Shown here: one piece after another, positions 1 to 14,227 of the stretch
Numbering within the stretch: the stretch's first letter is position 1
Layout: each line of letters begins with the position of its first letter
DNA from: Botrytis cinerea B05.10
Taxonomy: Eukaryota > Ascomycota > Leotiomycetes > Helotiales > Sclerotiniaceae
Length of the DNA stretch: 64,000 nt
NCBI RefSeq assembly: GCF_000143535.2
Contig: NC_037310.1
Span: 372,001-436,000, forward strand
Reading direction: 5' to 3'
The notes under the pieces: model-generated
Databases searched by the model: none
What the model was told of the DNA's origin: nothing
Seen by the model: the letters and a program-made list of their open reading frames with translations, nothing else
Translations under genes and position numbers: made by a program

Positions 1-3000
1 TTGGATAAGGCTACTTCTGTTGTATAAGAGGTGGTAGGTATATTGGAAGACTGAAAGACGTGGTAGGATGTAGAAGATTATGGTCCACAAATATAAGTGT
101 ACCCCAAGTACTTTCCCCAGTCGTGCACTTATGTATTTGGTCTCGAACCAAAGTGATGAGATGTTCAAGTGTATATATAAAGGAAGGTGCTTCTGAGTTT
201 TGGATTTCGAGGAAGGGTATCGCGAAATGGTTCGTGCTTAAATCCCCGGCAAAGATGGAGCCAATATATTGACACTCGAGCTCTGAAAGTCTGGATAATT
301 TCCCTGGTTGAGTTGCGGGGCGGATGGGTCACATATGTATAGCTGGAAATGAGGGGGCCCAAGAATAGTTTTATAAGTTTGTCTAGCAGTAGAAAAGCAA
401 AAGTTCGGAGACGGATGAAGTAGGGAAGATCGGAAGGGGGAAGATTTTCGGTAAGTGTGAGCGAACTTTTCGAATATATACGCGTTTGCTTTCATTCTGG
501 AGTTGCTTTGGTGCAAGAAATTGTCTTGATAATTGAAGCTAAACGAAAATTAGTTCCATGTCAATTCATGGTCTCTCAAAAGAACTGTACTAGTTTGGTT
601 TCTCTAAAATCCGCATTATACATCGGATATCCCCAAGGATCAGGGGGGTGTTTTCTTGATTGCTCGTATAGGCAAAGTGTTGGTGGATTGATTTACAAAG
701 TAGGTAAGTGGATAAGTTTTCGATTTTGTAGATCTTTTGAAGAGGGGTGTTATGTACCTAGCGTCTAGTTCTGTTGCGGTGAACACTTCAAACAAATAAA
801 AAATAATTCTTTATCACCGATTACCTTCCATCTAAGTATGGCTAAGTCTAGAATTCTCTTACACAGAATTCTCGCAGCGAATTCATCAACCCTACAAGAG
901 ATTCTAGAGTTGCAAGTGGCGGTTTGAGAAATCCATGCCATTTTTTCATCATTGTACATATATCTTTTCTTTTGCCGACGTTTTGCCTCACCAAGAGAAT
1001 GATTGGTTGAGAAGGGCTGGCAGGGTCTCTCCTCTTCAAAATAAGGTTTATGTCTCTTCGGGGGTCCATTTATCTTGGATTGGATTCGTACAAAGCACGT
1101 ATGAACCTTCAAGAAATGTGTGAGCCGATGCAAGTTCAAGCCACAAAATACGGATGCGTATCAATGTTTACGAGTTCAACAGGGTCCGAATTCCCGAGTG
1201 CTGAGGAACACTCGGCTATTAAACTACTGTCTCAAAATACATGCGGTTGTGCCTTACATTGGTTGACAGGGTCGTCAGACAGGGTAAAGATTATATTTCC
1301 GAGGCTTTTTACGACGGAGACACTTCCGCTCTTTCCTCGCCAATCATAATGGCCATCCTGTGCAAAAGAATAGGTATTTTCTGCTTTTGTTCCAAAAGGC
1401 TTCTCATGAATCTCATGATCTTCGCCAGCTTATCTTTACTTGTTACGAAGCATAGTAGGATCGACTCTCTCTATAATGCTGCGGGGAGGGGGACCTAACG
1501 TGCCTCGAGCGTGCTTGGTATTCAGTGCAGAGACCTCAAATATATATAGATCTACAATTAGTCAATATTTCTTCCAAGTCATCATTTACATAATCTTATT
1601 TTCCAAGTCACTGCGGGATACGAATGGGGATTTATATGTTAACTCCATATCTCCTTTTCTGAATAATGTGCATCTAATACTTGGTAGGTAAATTGTGAAA
1701 GTCCAAGAAACGTGCCCAAAACTTCCTCCAGAAACTCGCATGTTTTAATGCCCACTAGCCATGTGGCAAGGTGTGAAGTGAAGACGTTTCATAAAGTATC
1801 TAACTTAGGTGGCTCTATCGGAACTGATACAATGTCATTAGTATACTCACGGGTGTCAAATTGGAATTGGAATAACTGAGGAAGTACAGCAGGGCCGAAA
1901 AAGATATGCCACATCGACGAATGCTTTCCGTTGGCAAGGTATTGATCTCCCCGTTACTAGGGGTCGTTCTTCCCGACCTTGACGAAAGCATGCACAGTAT
2001 ACAATTGGCTGGGCAATTCAATTACATGTTCATACCCCAACCTTATTTTCGTTCTCGAACGCGCAATTTTTCGTAATGAGCCCCCAATCAGCTGAAGAGA
2101 ATGGCCATTGAGCCCTACGACTACAATCAATGCTCTAATTCCAAAGTTAATTTTGGAATTTAAAATATCGTTTAGGAATTCCAAGCCTACAAGGAGCTTG
2201 GCCTATCATCCGAAAAAGCAAAGCTCAGGCCATTAATCTTCACTGATCATTAGTTTCTACTTCTTCTTTTTTCTTTCCTCTCAACAATTATAGCTATAAA
2301 TTGCAAAGTGTTTATTATTTAGATAGGTATTAATCAATTATCTTCGAAACCATAGTAATTCTGGTCATTTAGCTGTTATTGGATAAGTTTAGTGAAATAA
2401 AATTAGGCGAGACAAGCTCCCCAATTTTCATTCAGCCTTTATTGAACATAATATCTACTTTCTTCCAATCAATAAAAACGCTTTACGAAAATGCTTATTG
2501 CGTATAAATCCCATGCTCGCATGAATACTATTCCACATCGCGCTTCTTAAAGTTAACTTCGGGGTTTCATAACTTAATCGGGTAATTCATATCACGCTGA
2601 AGACTATGGGAATTTGCGTTCCTTTTCTCTTCGTTCTCGAACGCTACTGTATTTAGTCTTCGAAAGGGTCTTGGTTACGCATCGGTTCAAAATGCTGGTT
2701 AGTACCTTGAGCATATTCCACGCATTGCAACCGCCGGACCCAATACAAGGTATTGGGTACAAGATATTGGGTACAAGAAATGCCAAAAACAAATCGATTT
2801 AAAATCGTATTTTCCTAAGGGATCGCAATTACCTTTTAAAATAGGACTTAAGTCGATACTATTTCCTACATCGTCCGCTTCCGTTATCAAACCACCGACG
2901 CATAAGATCGACGTAGGACTATACGGTGATATGGGATAATAGTTAACATGGAGTTCACGGGAAAGAGACAGAAAAGCAACAAAGTTTTGTTGCTACCGTC

Positions 3001-3344
3001 TTCTCTTTGAGTACTCACTCGTGAATGCGCTTCCTTCTGGGCAAATATCACGATTTCCAGCCCCTCTCACATCGAGTTCAAAGCACATTTTTAACTTTGC
3101 AACCAGTGTACATTAAGACAAAGTGAAAGTATACATGTCATTGTCCTCTACAATTGAATAATAAATCAGGTTTCTTGCTAGTACTTTTGAATTTCTGGTG
3201 ACATCTTCAATCATTTCCATTTCCACTTCTGCTTTCCAAATTCCTAAGTCTTCAGTCCTAAAACGACAGAAATTGTCTTGTTCCCATTTGCTCCAGTGTT
3301 ACATTTCATCTCAATTACCCACAAGCAAGATTTGCCGACTCGAG
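1..3344. other. Gene-free AT-rich flank upstream of the aquaporin
   Basis: No reading frame here carries a recognisable domain, and the open frames (up to about 124 codons) have the composition of chance frames. A short direct duplication of a TATTGGGTACAAGA-like unit lies near 2750-2778. The last few hundred bases must contain the aquaporin promoter and 5' UTR. Nothing else can be supported. Confidence 0.6.
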
Positions 3345-4933
3345 ATGGCTGCCAATAAGGGAATCAATGGTGGTATAAAAAATCATTTCATCGCTTTCCT
3401 GGGCGAATTTGTCGGGACCTTTCTCTTCCTCTTCTTCGCTTATGGCGGAACTCAAACCGCCAATCAGACATCTCAAAAAAACCCATCGATAGTTGCAAGT
3501 CCTGATATAAATCAGTTGCTTTACATTGCTCTGATTTTTGGCTTCAGTCTCACCGTCAACGTCTGGATCTTTTTTCGTGTTAGTGGAGGGCTTTTTAATC
3601 CGGCTGTATGTATCTCCACTTTGGTCTGGACATCCAGTTCCACAGTTCTATGCAACATCGCCACCGAGTATCAGCAATAGGCCCGAGCATAGAGTTTTCC
3701 GGAATTCGGGTCCTCGATGGAGCCGATTTACTACTTTGGTGGAGGAGTCCTGCTAACTAAATATATGCAGGTCACAATAGCTCTTTGCCTTGTAGGTGTG
3801 GTGGGTCCTGTCAGGTAAGTTCCTGACTAAACATCAACAATTTAGGGGTCCTCTCGTCTACAATCCTGGTGGCAGTGTTGATTGATCCACCTATCTCATA
3901 CCATATGTTCATTATCAAGCTCTAGACGATCACGCACTCACTTCTATCAAACATCTAGATCTATTTTCATATTCATAGCCCAGGTTGTTGCCTCTATCGC
4001 TGCTGCCGCAGCGGTTCGAGGCCTTCTTCCAGGAGACACTGTACTCTTTAGTTGTGCACTGGCTCCCGGCACTTCTATTGCCCAAGGACTCTTCCTTGAG
4101 ATGTTCTTCACTATCGAGCTAGTGTTTACCATTCTCATGTTAGCAGCCGAGAAAACTAAAGTTACCTTCGTGGCACCTGTGGGGATAGGACTCTCGCTCT
4201 TTGTTGCGGAGTTGATGGGCGTTGCTTGGACAGGTGGTGCTTTGAATCCAGCTAGAGCATTTGGCGCAGAGGTCATCGGAGGATTTAGGGGCTATCATTG
4301 GATTTACTGTGGGTTTTCTCGTTCACGGCTTAGTTCTGCGCCGGTTTCATGTATACTGCTGGATCCTTACCCTAGTTGCGTGAAACTATTTGGCACACTA
4401 CTACACTACTCACAGATGATCTCCTCTCTTTACCGAACTAATTTTTTCGTACAGGGTTAGGACCTCTCATGGGGGCGGTTCTCGCAGCGGGCTTCTACAA
4501 GGTTATCAAATTCCTCAACTATGAACAGGTAAACGGTGAACAAGATCTTTCGGCCGAAGAGAAACAATTGAAAGATGAAAAGAAAGCTCGAAAGAAGGAA
4601 GAAAGGCGAAGGAAGCAAAATTTTGCAGGTCTTTTTCAAACCGGGAGAATGCATCATCATCATCATGCGAATACCAGGAACGCAACAGTAAATGATGCAG
4701 GTGATGGAAGACCAAATTCAGCACCCCCTTACACAGAGCCTCCAGCTCAACAACAAACATGGCCGCATTCGGCAAGTACTATCAGGGAGAACGAGGATTT
4801 TTCGAGGTTTGCAGAGATGGGAAGTCAGGATGGTATTGTGATTACACGAGAGCAACCTGCAGAACAGTACAGGCTCAGTGGAGAGAGGTACGTTCAGGAT
4901 GCCAATGCCCAGAATAGAGCCAAAACGCCTTGA
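3345..4933 (+). CDS. Aquaporin / aquaglyceroporin (MIP family channel)
   Basis: Membrane channel for water or small solutes. Four exons are inferred: 3345-3605, 3771-3814, 3959-4308 and 4455-4933, giving 377 aa. The splice choices restore family landmarks: GGLFNPA ends exon 1 (NPA at residues 85-87) and continues as VTIALCL in exon 2; VRSIFIFIAQ spans the second junction; HWIYWLGPLMG spans the third, where a split Trp codon is restored. The second NPA box is GALNPAR (NPA 198-200, followed by the selectivity-filter Arg 201). Six membrane segments are visible. The start is the ATG opening MAANKG, because the residues in frame before it look non-coding. The C-terminal tail after the last helix is long (about 120 aa), hydrophilic, Lys/Glu-rich and carries MHHHHHA. 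Water versus glycerol selectivity cannot be decided. Intron 1 has a clear TGCTAAC branch point. Confidence 0.93.
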
Positions 4934-5088
4934 AACAGATGTTGGTTTAGATGGGAAAGCTACGAATTTGGAGAGTTCGTATGGAATTTGTTGTCGATAA
5001 TCTCTTCAATTGTCGAATTACGCATATGTACGATATACTGGCATTGCATTGGCCTAGCATAGGCGTGAGCATGGGGAAACAGAACACG

Positions 5089-5092
<4 letters not shown>

Positions 5093-5120
<28 letters not shown>
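5093..5120. repeat. CA dinucleotide microsatellite
   Basis: An uninterrupted CACACA run of about 28 bp lies about 160 bp past the aquaporin stop codon, probably in or just beyond its 3' UTR. Confidence 0.95.
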
Positions 5121-5123
<3 letters not shown>

Positions 5124-7815
5124 CAGAAATGGGAAACAGCAAGGCAGATCTTGGGCATCCGCACTTTCGCATGACTAGATGGCGTATAACCGGAAGCATC
5201 CAAGCATCCAAGCATAGATTTAAAGAAAAGACATTGTTTAGTTTTTATCGTCTAATTTATGAAATTTTGCGACGAGAAATCGGAAGGCTCTTCTTTGCTT
5301 CTCTTCTAGCTAGAGATGCAAACCTGGTAGATTTATACCTGGTAGTCGCATAGACATGGGGTTGTAATCAGAATAAGCGTCATTCCGTCTACCTGGTGAG
5401 ATGTAACCCTGCCGTAATTTTCTCAGCACATAATTCGCCAGCCATGTCTTTCTCAACTTTCCGATTTTGCGCTTAATCATATTCTGGAGACCGAAAGATG
5501 GGTGTCTTAGATTCACCCTCTTTTTTTCACGGAGGTATCCCCGCGTCCTTCTTTTCTTGGCTCAAGGGTCCTTGGACTGTGCAGCCGACCACTCGTTGGA
5601 TTTTCGATAACAATCCCGCATCCCGAGACGTGAGCTGAATGCATAGCCTGAATACGATGTAGACTATTCTAAATGTTTGGTCGTCGTATATGTTTCTTTC
5701 TCAAAGTGGACAATGTCACGTTGAATGTCCACACCCACTCTTGAGACTTGCCTGTCTAAAAGTGGGATATCCATCCACTATTCTTATTACCCCTCAAAGC
5801 AATGGGTCAAACCGTAAAGTTAAATCCACAAACAAGAAAGACATCGAAAGGTCTGTTCGATTAACTTGTCTAACGTGCCTAGACACCCCATGGTTCGCTG
5901 TCAGTACAGTAATGATACGTCGTTTTATGCCTATCTTTATTACAGATTTATGCCGTTATGTTATCGCAAAGAAACTTAGATGTAACCCTACGGTCGATCT
6001 ATCATATGGAAGTCTGTTAAAGATTGGTCCGATACTGTAGTACCCATCTTTCTACAGCACGATGGTATTAGTGATCAGAATCTTGCTTGCATGGCACGCA
6101 CACCGAGTACAGATGTCATACCTACATGCTTGGTACATATTTCAACATTTCCAAAGTTTTCCATGCATGCATGCGGGACAATGCTATAACCGAGTGTTAC
6201 CTGGCGTAATCAATCCGGAAATGAGAAATCAGTGGATGATTGAAAAGGGTAACTCTGATCAGGATATGTTGGGGTTTATGTATGTGGTGGAACGATGTTA
6301 CCTACATCATGGTGTTCGTGCGGTCGTTCACCGTCTTTCTTTCATCACTGGGCTTTTGCACTGGATAGTTAATTTATTTAAGTTTTCAAACTCGCTATCA
6401 TTGCGTCATTTGATAATGTACTTTTTTCGAAAGCGCAAGTGAATCCTGCGGAGTTTTCCAGGAGGTGTTGATGGGGATTGAGTGTTGTCAGATTATGGCA
6501 TGATACTGACATTCTTCGTTGTCTCGTCCAGTAAGGGTGAGGGAGATGGCATTTTTTAATGCTAAATGACCACGTTGTGATTGTTGCTGTTGTCATGAAC
6601 ATACGCAAGCCCAAACCCAAGTTCCTGTTTCGCGTGCTTGGAGGTTGGCTACTGCTCGGATAGTAAGGTAAGCAAACAGCTTCCTCTAGCAACAACTGAC
6701 CAATGTCAGAGTAGCTTCAAGAGGTAGTCGTGAGGCCAGAATGAAGTGGGGAGGGAACAGAGTCGTCTGGACTTGGGCATCGTCTCAAGGGGAAGTGTCA
6801 CTTACTTCTATATCAACTACCATACCCTATTATCCACAAATCTAAGCCCTACCCCCCACCCACTACACTACCTCCACAGTTTCAAGAAAAGCGAGTCTGA
6901 CACATTCCCTTATCATAGTTAGAGATGATTTACGGTGTTGTGGGCCATTCGTATAATGATAGGCGCTGGCAGCCCATACAAGGGGGATGTTCTTGGGATG
7001 TTGTGACTTTCGACCTGACAACTGATAAGCAAGGAAGAACAAATCTTTGAGCAGGTCTTTTCTGCATTCCGTACTTTCCTCTCGTCTCTAGGACATCACA
7101 CGAGTGTATGGTGGTAAGAACTAGCTATACAGTGGCATTATACGTGTTGAAGCGACAGTATTGTAAAAATACCGGCTCACTGTCCCGAAATCTGATATCA
7201 CAGTTGAGACTGCACAAGAAGGTTTTCAGTCCTGTTTATCAATGCCGATCCCCAATATATAATTGCATCGTATCCACCTCAGAACCTAAGAATTTTCTCC
7301 TGTGAATCATATGTTTTGGCATCAAGGGGATCATAGATAGAGGATGTTCATTTAACCTCAACCCTTGGAAAGTTTGAGGACGTGATCCACTTGTTGGCGT
7401 TGTGTTTTTGGGTTGCTCATTTTAAACTTTACGGTTTCATGCTGCTCTTGTTTCTTCCACCTCAGTGCCTCTGCCATGCTATTTTTCTTTGATATAAATA
7501 CATGCGGTCTACAGTGAAAGATCGTGTGTTTTTCGTTCTGAATTTGAGTGAGCGGGTAACATATTACAAGATGTATATAACTGCGCGTCTTTTCGGAGAG
7601 GCCAGCATTTACAGGGCTCTTGATGAAGCTGTGAATACTGTGCGTCGTAAGATACGCAACAGAATAAGATTCTGGGTCTAATAATGAGGTTAAAAGGTGC
7701 CGATGCTTCCTTTATGTTATAGTATGCAATGTGCAGCTCATATACGTACGCCCGAACCATTTTCGATGTTAGAATTACCAGGAGCTCGAGGACTGACCAA
7801 TCTTCAAGCTAGAAG

Positions 7816-7990
7816 TTGTTAGAGCTGCCAATATTTTTATAGGACATGCAACACAATAGAATATTATAAATCATGTTGAAGCTAGCAATGCCGAGAGCAT
7901 TCAGACATGCAACACAATGAAGTACTGAAATTAATGTTGGAGCTAAGCAATACTAAGTTTCTCTGAATATGTAGATATGCAATGAGCTTA
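7816..7990. repeat. Diverged tandem repeat, period about 61-70 bp
   Basis: GACATGCAACACAAT occurs at 7843 and again at 7904 (61 bp later), and a weaker GATATGCAATG follows at 7974. Between them a second shared block, GTTG-(A/G)AGCTA-AGCAAT, recurs at about 7874 and 7936, with a weaker GTTAGAGCTGCCAAT near 7821. This gives two good and up to two decayed copies. No coding function is apparent. Confidence 0.65.
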
Positions 7991-10900
7991 CAATTTCAGA
8001 TGGAGCCCAGTTTCTTTTCAACCCTTTGCTCTGAAATTTGGTCACTGGACAGGTCGTGATTCTAAAAAATTACCAAGAGATAGACTGGGGGTAAGTACTA
8101 GCTTTCTAGGAAAGGGATTAGTAGCATTCGAAGTACCAGGGGGATAAAGCAGTTCTTTCATTAAGATAAGTATGGACATTGGTTGTGGGAGACGGAATTG
8201 CAGTTAGTACTGTCTTGACTTGAGAGCTGTTGGTTGTATGAATTTGTAATATTGATTGAGGCTGCAGAAAGAGGCGATGACGTAGTTAATTTGAGGTAGA
8301 TAATATTGTGGGGGGTGAAACTCCCTTGATCGATGTCAAATGCTCGAGACGACATGAAAACTTCAGAAGTTGGACTATAGATTCCGGCTTCGTCATACAC
8401 CAAGTCGTCGTCTGAAGCTATTATTTTGGATTCCCCATCAAAGCCATGCCGTTTGTACTTTAATTGATTTTGAGTTCCTCTAAAATCCCATTATAGTATC
8501 TTATAAAATGTGAATGTGCTGGCTTGCTATCATGTCTGTGGGGCTGAAATTGATTATCTAAGATTCTGAGCTAATAAGACTTAGCAAACGTTTTAAAAAG
8601 GATTTACAGGAAAGGAGAAGAATTTTTTCTAGGCCTGGATCGATGAGCCATATCTGGTAAATAGAGCAGTGCGTTACACTCTTGTCTGTCCTCCGGGTTT
8701 CATGGCCCACTCCATATACATGCCGCCAACTTAATCTTAAACTTGATCGGGTCCACTCTGTGTAACCTCGGTTAGCTCAGTTGAAAATCTGTATTTCCCC
8801 AAGCCCGAAATACTTTTCGAGACTAGAACTTTTGAAATACAAGCACACAATCAATAGAAGAGAAAACATGTTTTGCCAATTCCTTCAGTTGTGCGCCTTC
8901 TCGACAAATCCAATTTATGCTAAGCGAAACAACCAATGCTGAAAATGGCCTGTACTTAAGCCGAGTCGAGTCAACTAAGTCCAATGTAATACGAATCTTC
9001 CAAACCTCAAATAATTCAAACGCCAGATCTTCTAGCTGAATTCTCAGGCTTTGTGTTGTGAATATATCAACCAGCGAATAAACAAAACTCCGAATATCTC
9101 TAAACCCCTACCTAGTCTCTGGCCCTAAAAATTGAACTTTTCTATTAGCGCTGTTCAAATTGTCCGAATAAATATATTGAGCTTAAAGACATCATGGATT
9201 AATACAGCAGCTAAGATTTTAGTGGTATCATGGCCTTGCCGCGATCATCATAACGTGAATCACTTCTCGTACCCCTACAACATGAACACCAAGATCTGCA
9301 ATCTGGATGTTGTATAAGAACCACACCATCTCCCAGCATTGACTTGTTAAATACAGTTATAACTCGGTCTGGACTTTGTCTATCTATTGGAACTCATGCT
9401 AGCTACACAACAGCTTTACGATACGAAACGGCTTATTAGCTCCACCTCCCCCCTCGCACTCCTTCGTTTAAATCACGACTTCATTTTTCGATCGACTATA
9501 TCATACGGTGTTGCCTGAATAATGCTTTGAAATCTTTCGGGAAAGTTGGACTCAAATTGAACCCAAGAAACGACACACGGTTATTCATAATGGAGAATTG
9601 CAAATCAAAATCAATCTAATCTAAAGGAGATATATATCGTCTTGGGCCACTGGCTATTCTTTCTCAGCCGGGTCTTCCCTAAGATCATTCGACCACGCTC
9701 AAATTCTATTGAACCGACAGCCAAGTCACTCACTGAACCATTTACGAAGTTGCCCATTGAGTCATCAACGATCAAGTTCCATAGTCTTCTCAACCTGCCA
9801 AAGAAGACTCTGCTAGTCAGCATGAAGTCTTTATCGCTTCGATCGGCCGCTGTGTTATCTCTTTCTTGTCAACGTATCTACATGCTTTTAGGGCCTCGGC
9901 ATACCACAACTAAATACCTATCGAAACATAGAGAGTACGTCCCTGAATAAAAGAATTAAAGCTTCTCGAATGTCGACCGAGACCTATCGAACAACACCAT
10001 ATGCTATCACTATAATAAGTTTCACAGAATGGAAAAGGCTGGCAGTATCCTTCGGGTGTTTACTTCGATGTTCACCAAAATCACCATACGTATTGGAGCT
10101 AGGTACGTTCAAATCTGTAGTTTTCAAGAGACATAAAACTTTACTCTCATGGCCGGAAATTTCACCTTAAAATACTCTATTTAGCAAAACCCAAACTGGA
10201 ATGTAGGATACTCGTTACGCCGAACGACTCGCGATGAACCAGCCAAGGTTAAACTACAAAGACTTCTCGCTCCTTGACGTCTCTTGAACGAAGAATACAT
10301 TTGATTCCGCAGGGTAGATCCCATTCAACACCCATTAGCATTGGTCAAGCCAAGGGAACCTGCACTCATGTCTGTGACAATTTTTGAAACAAACACCACG
10401 AATACAGAGAAGGATGTCAAGGCTTTCTATTACACCATGACGAGATTCAGGACGAGCTCTATGGCCTCTAGATCAAAAACGAGTAAGAGCTGAGGCGGAA
10501 GTTATATCTCGTTACAACTATTAACTGATTGAACATGATGGAGGATCGACAGTGCAGCGATTAAGAAGAGCACTATTCAATATATGATCTTAATGCTCAT
10601 AACCGAGAGGAGTTTTGTGAGTCATGCGTTGGAAGAATGGTAAATCAGGATATTTGATACTGGTCAAATAATTGAAGAGCAGTTCGGGCTATTAAAACCT
10701 CTGGATGGAACGAGGATATCTCAACCGGCGAAATGATTCAAGAGACCTTGTCTACTTGATTACATCTTTACAAACTCGGCGCAACTTCTTGATACTATTT
10801 GATATCACTTTCCCGGGCATGGGCAGATTGCAGACTGTATTCAGCCTAGTTCTTTTCCTGAACGACCCTTCTTCTTGGACAACGGCACATATAAACTACC

Positions 10901-13900
10901 TATCGTCTTCTTTTTTTAACCTTTTATCAATCCAGGTTAATGTTTATTATATATCGCTTCTTGTGTATGATATATCCACCAAAATTTCAAAATCAATCCC
11001 CATATTAAGGAAAACAAGATAGCTAGGGAATGTTGTCGCATGATGCACGATCAAGAACTTTGGAACCACAAATACAGAGAATGAAATGTCAACTTTAATA
11101 TTTTCACATCGAAGTTCCTATTGCGCTTTGATTTAATTTAATCTATTAGGTAATTTCCTCAACATGACATAATAAAAATCTATCTTACTTACTGAGTAGC
11201 AAGGGTATCTATCATCGGATGCAAATACATATAAACTTTGTGTGATCTGAATATAGGATAGAAAGTACTCTCCTACGTTGCTATCAGTAACTCGGGGAGC
11301 ACCCCATATAAGTGTAACTATTTGGAATCTATATACAAACACTGGTATATCTGAACAGCGTTTCATAATAATACTCAAATTTCCTATGACTTGAAAGAGT
11401 TTTGAGATCATTAAACTTAATGATCAGCAGATGTTCTAGTAACCTGTGCGACGCTTGATCAACATCCAGCATATGCTGCGATCAATCTCAAATGCAAGCA
11501 AAACTACATCGTCGAAGTGATAGTCATCATATCCAATCCTATTGATATTGTAATCCACTCTTCGGATAAGAGGCAAGATATTCTGGATAATAATTCAAAA
11601 ATACTGCATTAACAGGATCAAGGAATGAAATTTTTAAGCATAAGAAGACGAGAGTCCATCTTGAAAACTAAGTGGTTGACCGACTATTCTTCTTAACTCG
11701 CGAGAAGTGAATAACAGCAATCATAAGTGGAACTATGAATACCATCCTACAATCTCTTAAAGTAGGGTTTGTGTATATCGGCGCAGGGGACCTTGCTCAG
11801 TAAGTTGTTAAAAAAATCAATGGTACAAAGTTTCCTCACAATGTTGTTAGGTACCTGTTAATATGTTCGGCTATACTTGTAAAAAGAGACAGTGAAGCCT
11901 TTAATGCCTCGATATACCACAGATATCTGGAGATATCTGAAGAATGACTAAAGAAATGACAATGAGATCAAAAACTTTGGGGTTTACTCATTGCGAAACA
12001 CACTGCAAAACATTCGTTGTCGTGAATCGGAATGTGGGAAATCGAACGCGAGCAAGAAATGAGATGAGATGATAATAGTGAGATAAAAAGAATTAAAAAA
12101 TAATGAATGGTGTCTAAATTATTTTGTATCGAATGTATTTTTGAATTTTAAAGGGGGCCGTCTAATCACTAAGGTTATAGATAGGCTGGGCCGAATCGAG
12201 GGGCAAGTAAGCTCTTTTCATTGTAGGCCTAATTCAGAAGTATTAGATCGGTCACCTACTCTTGTGTCTCAAGATATCCCTAGTCTTCAGTGGAAATAGT
12301 CCTCTCGTTATCAGGAACGAGAGCCCAGTGATCATTGACATTGATCCCGGATGACAACCGGTTAAATACACAACAAGGACAACTTTATGATGAAACTAAT
12401 CTCCCTAAGCTAAGACTCACTGGAAGAACATGCCGAAGGAAGGGACTTCTTATATTTATAGACATGTAAGGGGTAATGGTGTATCTGAATTTTCTCGGTT
12501 TACAAGTAATCGCTGCTCACCTCGTCCTTACCCATATTATTAGTTACTTCCAGAACTTCAACTCCCGTGATGTGTAAGACCAATAGAGATATATTGATTC
12601 TACGCCCATAGAATACCCCCCTCCCTATACATGACAAATACTACTGGCTATAGTATGCTAAAGCAACCTTTCATGAAAGCCTCACTCCAAAAACTTGAAA
12701 CCCTATTTTTAATCCGTACAGATGTCGAAATAAATAGTCAGGACTTGGCTAGCGCAAAAGAAGCTCATTGAGGAGCATAGTTTCGACGTTTTAGTGATTA
12801 GATTGTGTTATTAAATAGTGAAGACACCAATGGAAAGTTTGGAATGAGCTAGTGAATATTGCAAAGAATGAGATACAAATGGCAGAGATGATCGTCCGCT
12901 TATTACTATGAAATTGTAGCACGGAAGCGGATTTTTCACGGAGAGAAGATACAGCATGAGATACCAGCAGATGGAAACCTAGATCAAGATACTTCTTTTC
13001 TGCATACGCAAACCATCGTAAAGATTTGTCTGTTTTGATGCTATATGCTTCATGCACTGGTCTTTCAACAATCCTGAATCAATTTCTGACTGAGCAAACC
13101 AAAATTTGCGGCTGGTTGCTTTCACAAAATAGGAGGATGAGATAATTCAACACCACGGTGATCCCATAAATTTTCGATAAAGAATTTATAAACTTGTGGC
13201 TAGGAGAAGAAACGGGCGAATGACGGTTAAAATGAAAGGAGGGTATCTGGACAAAAGCTTCTAGTACCTAATTAATGGGGGTTTGTAGAATAGCATGAAT
13301 ATGGGCAATCAGGAGAGATGCAGAAGAATCATTGAAAGAAGGGGACAGCGACAGTGACAATGAGTGAGACGATGAAAACAATAGTCATAGACAATTTTTT
13401 TTTGGCGGGCAGTAACAATAAAAGAAGGCCAACAGGAACTTACACAGGTATATCTAAGGCCGTAGTCTGCAGTGTAAAAGGCATTTAGGTTGTTGAAATT
13501 TCGTGGTCAAAATCTCATCGTCTTTCATTGTTGTGTTACACTTCAGTAGCTACTGAATATACACACCTGAAAGATTTGATGGGGTCAAAAGTTAGAGCGT
13601 GAAAGAAACAAATGATATTATACTTGAAAATACGGGAGGTGGTGCATTGCTCTGCTTCAAATGGATGTAGGCTTTAATAAAATAGAGATCCCCGGTGGTT
13701 ATGAGATAAAGAAGAGCGAAGTGCAATGTTTGTAATGAATGCAGTTTTTCTGGTAATTGTTGTAATGAGATCAGAGAGACAAAGATATTAACCGTGTAAC
13801 AATTGGCACTTTGGATGAGATCATTACATCTCGCCAAGCAGCTTCATATTCACACAACAATCCATATTTATCAAAGCACCCTTACCCAAGGAAGGAATTG

Positions 13901-14227
13901 TTTGCATTGACAAGTTAAAGAATCGCTTATTAAAAGCTACCAACGCCAAGCATCTACCCGCCCGTATCATCGGTGTGTGCCAGCAGAATGAAATCGCAAG
14001 AAGCATCAAGGAAATATCGTAACATGAGTGAAATAAATTGGATATGTTGCCGACAGCATATCCACTGGTGAAAGGTGCATTGAGGCTGCCTTTCGGTGCG
14101 ATTGCTTGGTTCTACCGCATACTCATTCATTGAAATCTCGCTTTTGACGCTGTGTAATACTTATATACGCGCGTGCTGTCCCTTCCACCTTTCTTGATTC
14201 GTCAGCCTTTCTCTTCTGTAACACGAA

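Larger units (their letters stand above)
4934..14227. other. 9.3 kb gene desert, AT-rich, with decayed repeats
   Basis: I find no frame with a known domain or convincing exon pattern on either strand. Two adjacent plus frames (5690-6040 and 6062-6442, up to 126 codons) are open but show no family features. The stretch contains a CA microsatellite at its left end and a diverged tandem repeat near 7816-7990. Most of 9-13 kb is strongly AT-rich with many stop codons, as in RIP-mutated or otherwise decayed fungal repeats, but I cannot recognise a parent element. The promoter of the next gene lies at the right end, with a TATATA stretch near 14160. Confidence 0.55.

Noticed and set aside
765..1139. 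A 124-codon minus-strand open frame at the left end
   Set aside because: Overlaps other open frames on both strands and has chance-like composition with no motif.
5690..6442. Two consecutive plus-strand open frames of 116 and 126 codons
   Set aside because: They lie in an AT-rich desert, show no domain, no convincing splice link and no biased codon use.
8767..8830. A tRNA-like D-arm sequence GGTTAGCTCAGTTG
   Set aside because: It resembles a tRNA A box, but no GGTTCRANYCC B box lies at the right distance and no cloverleaf can be drawn.
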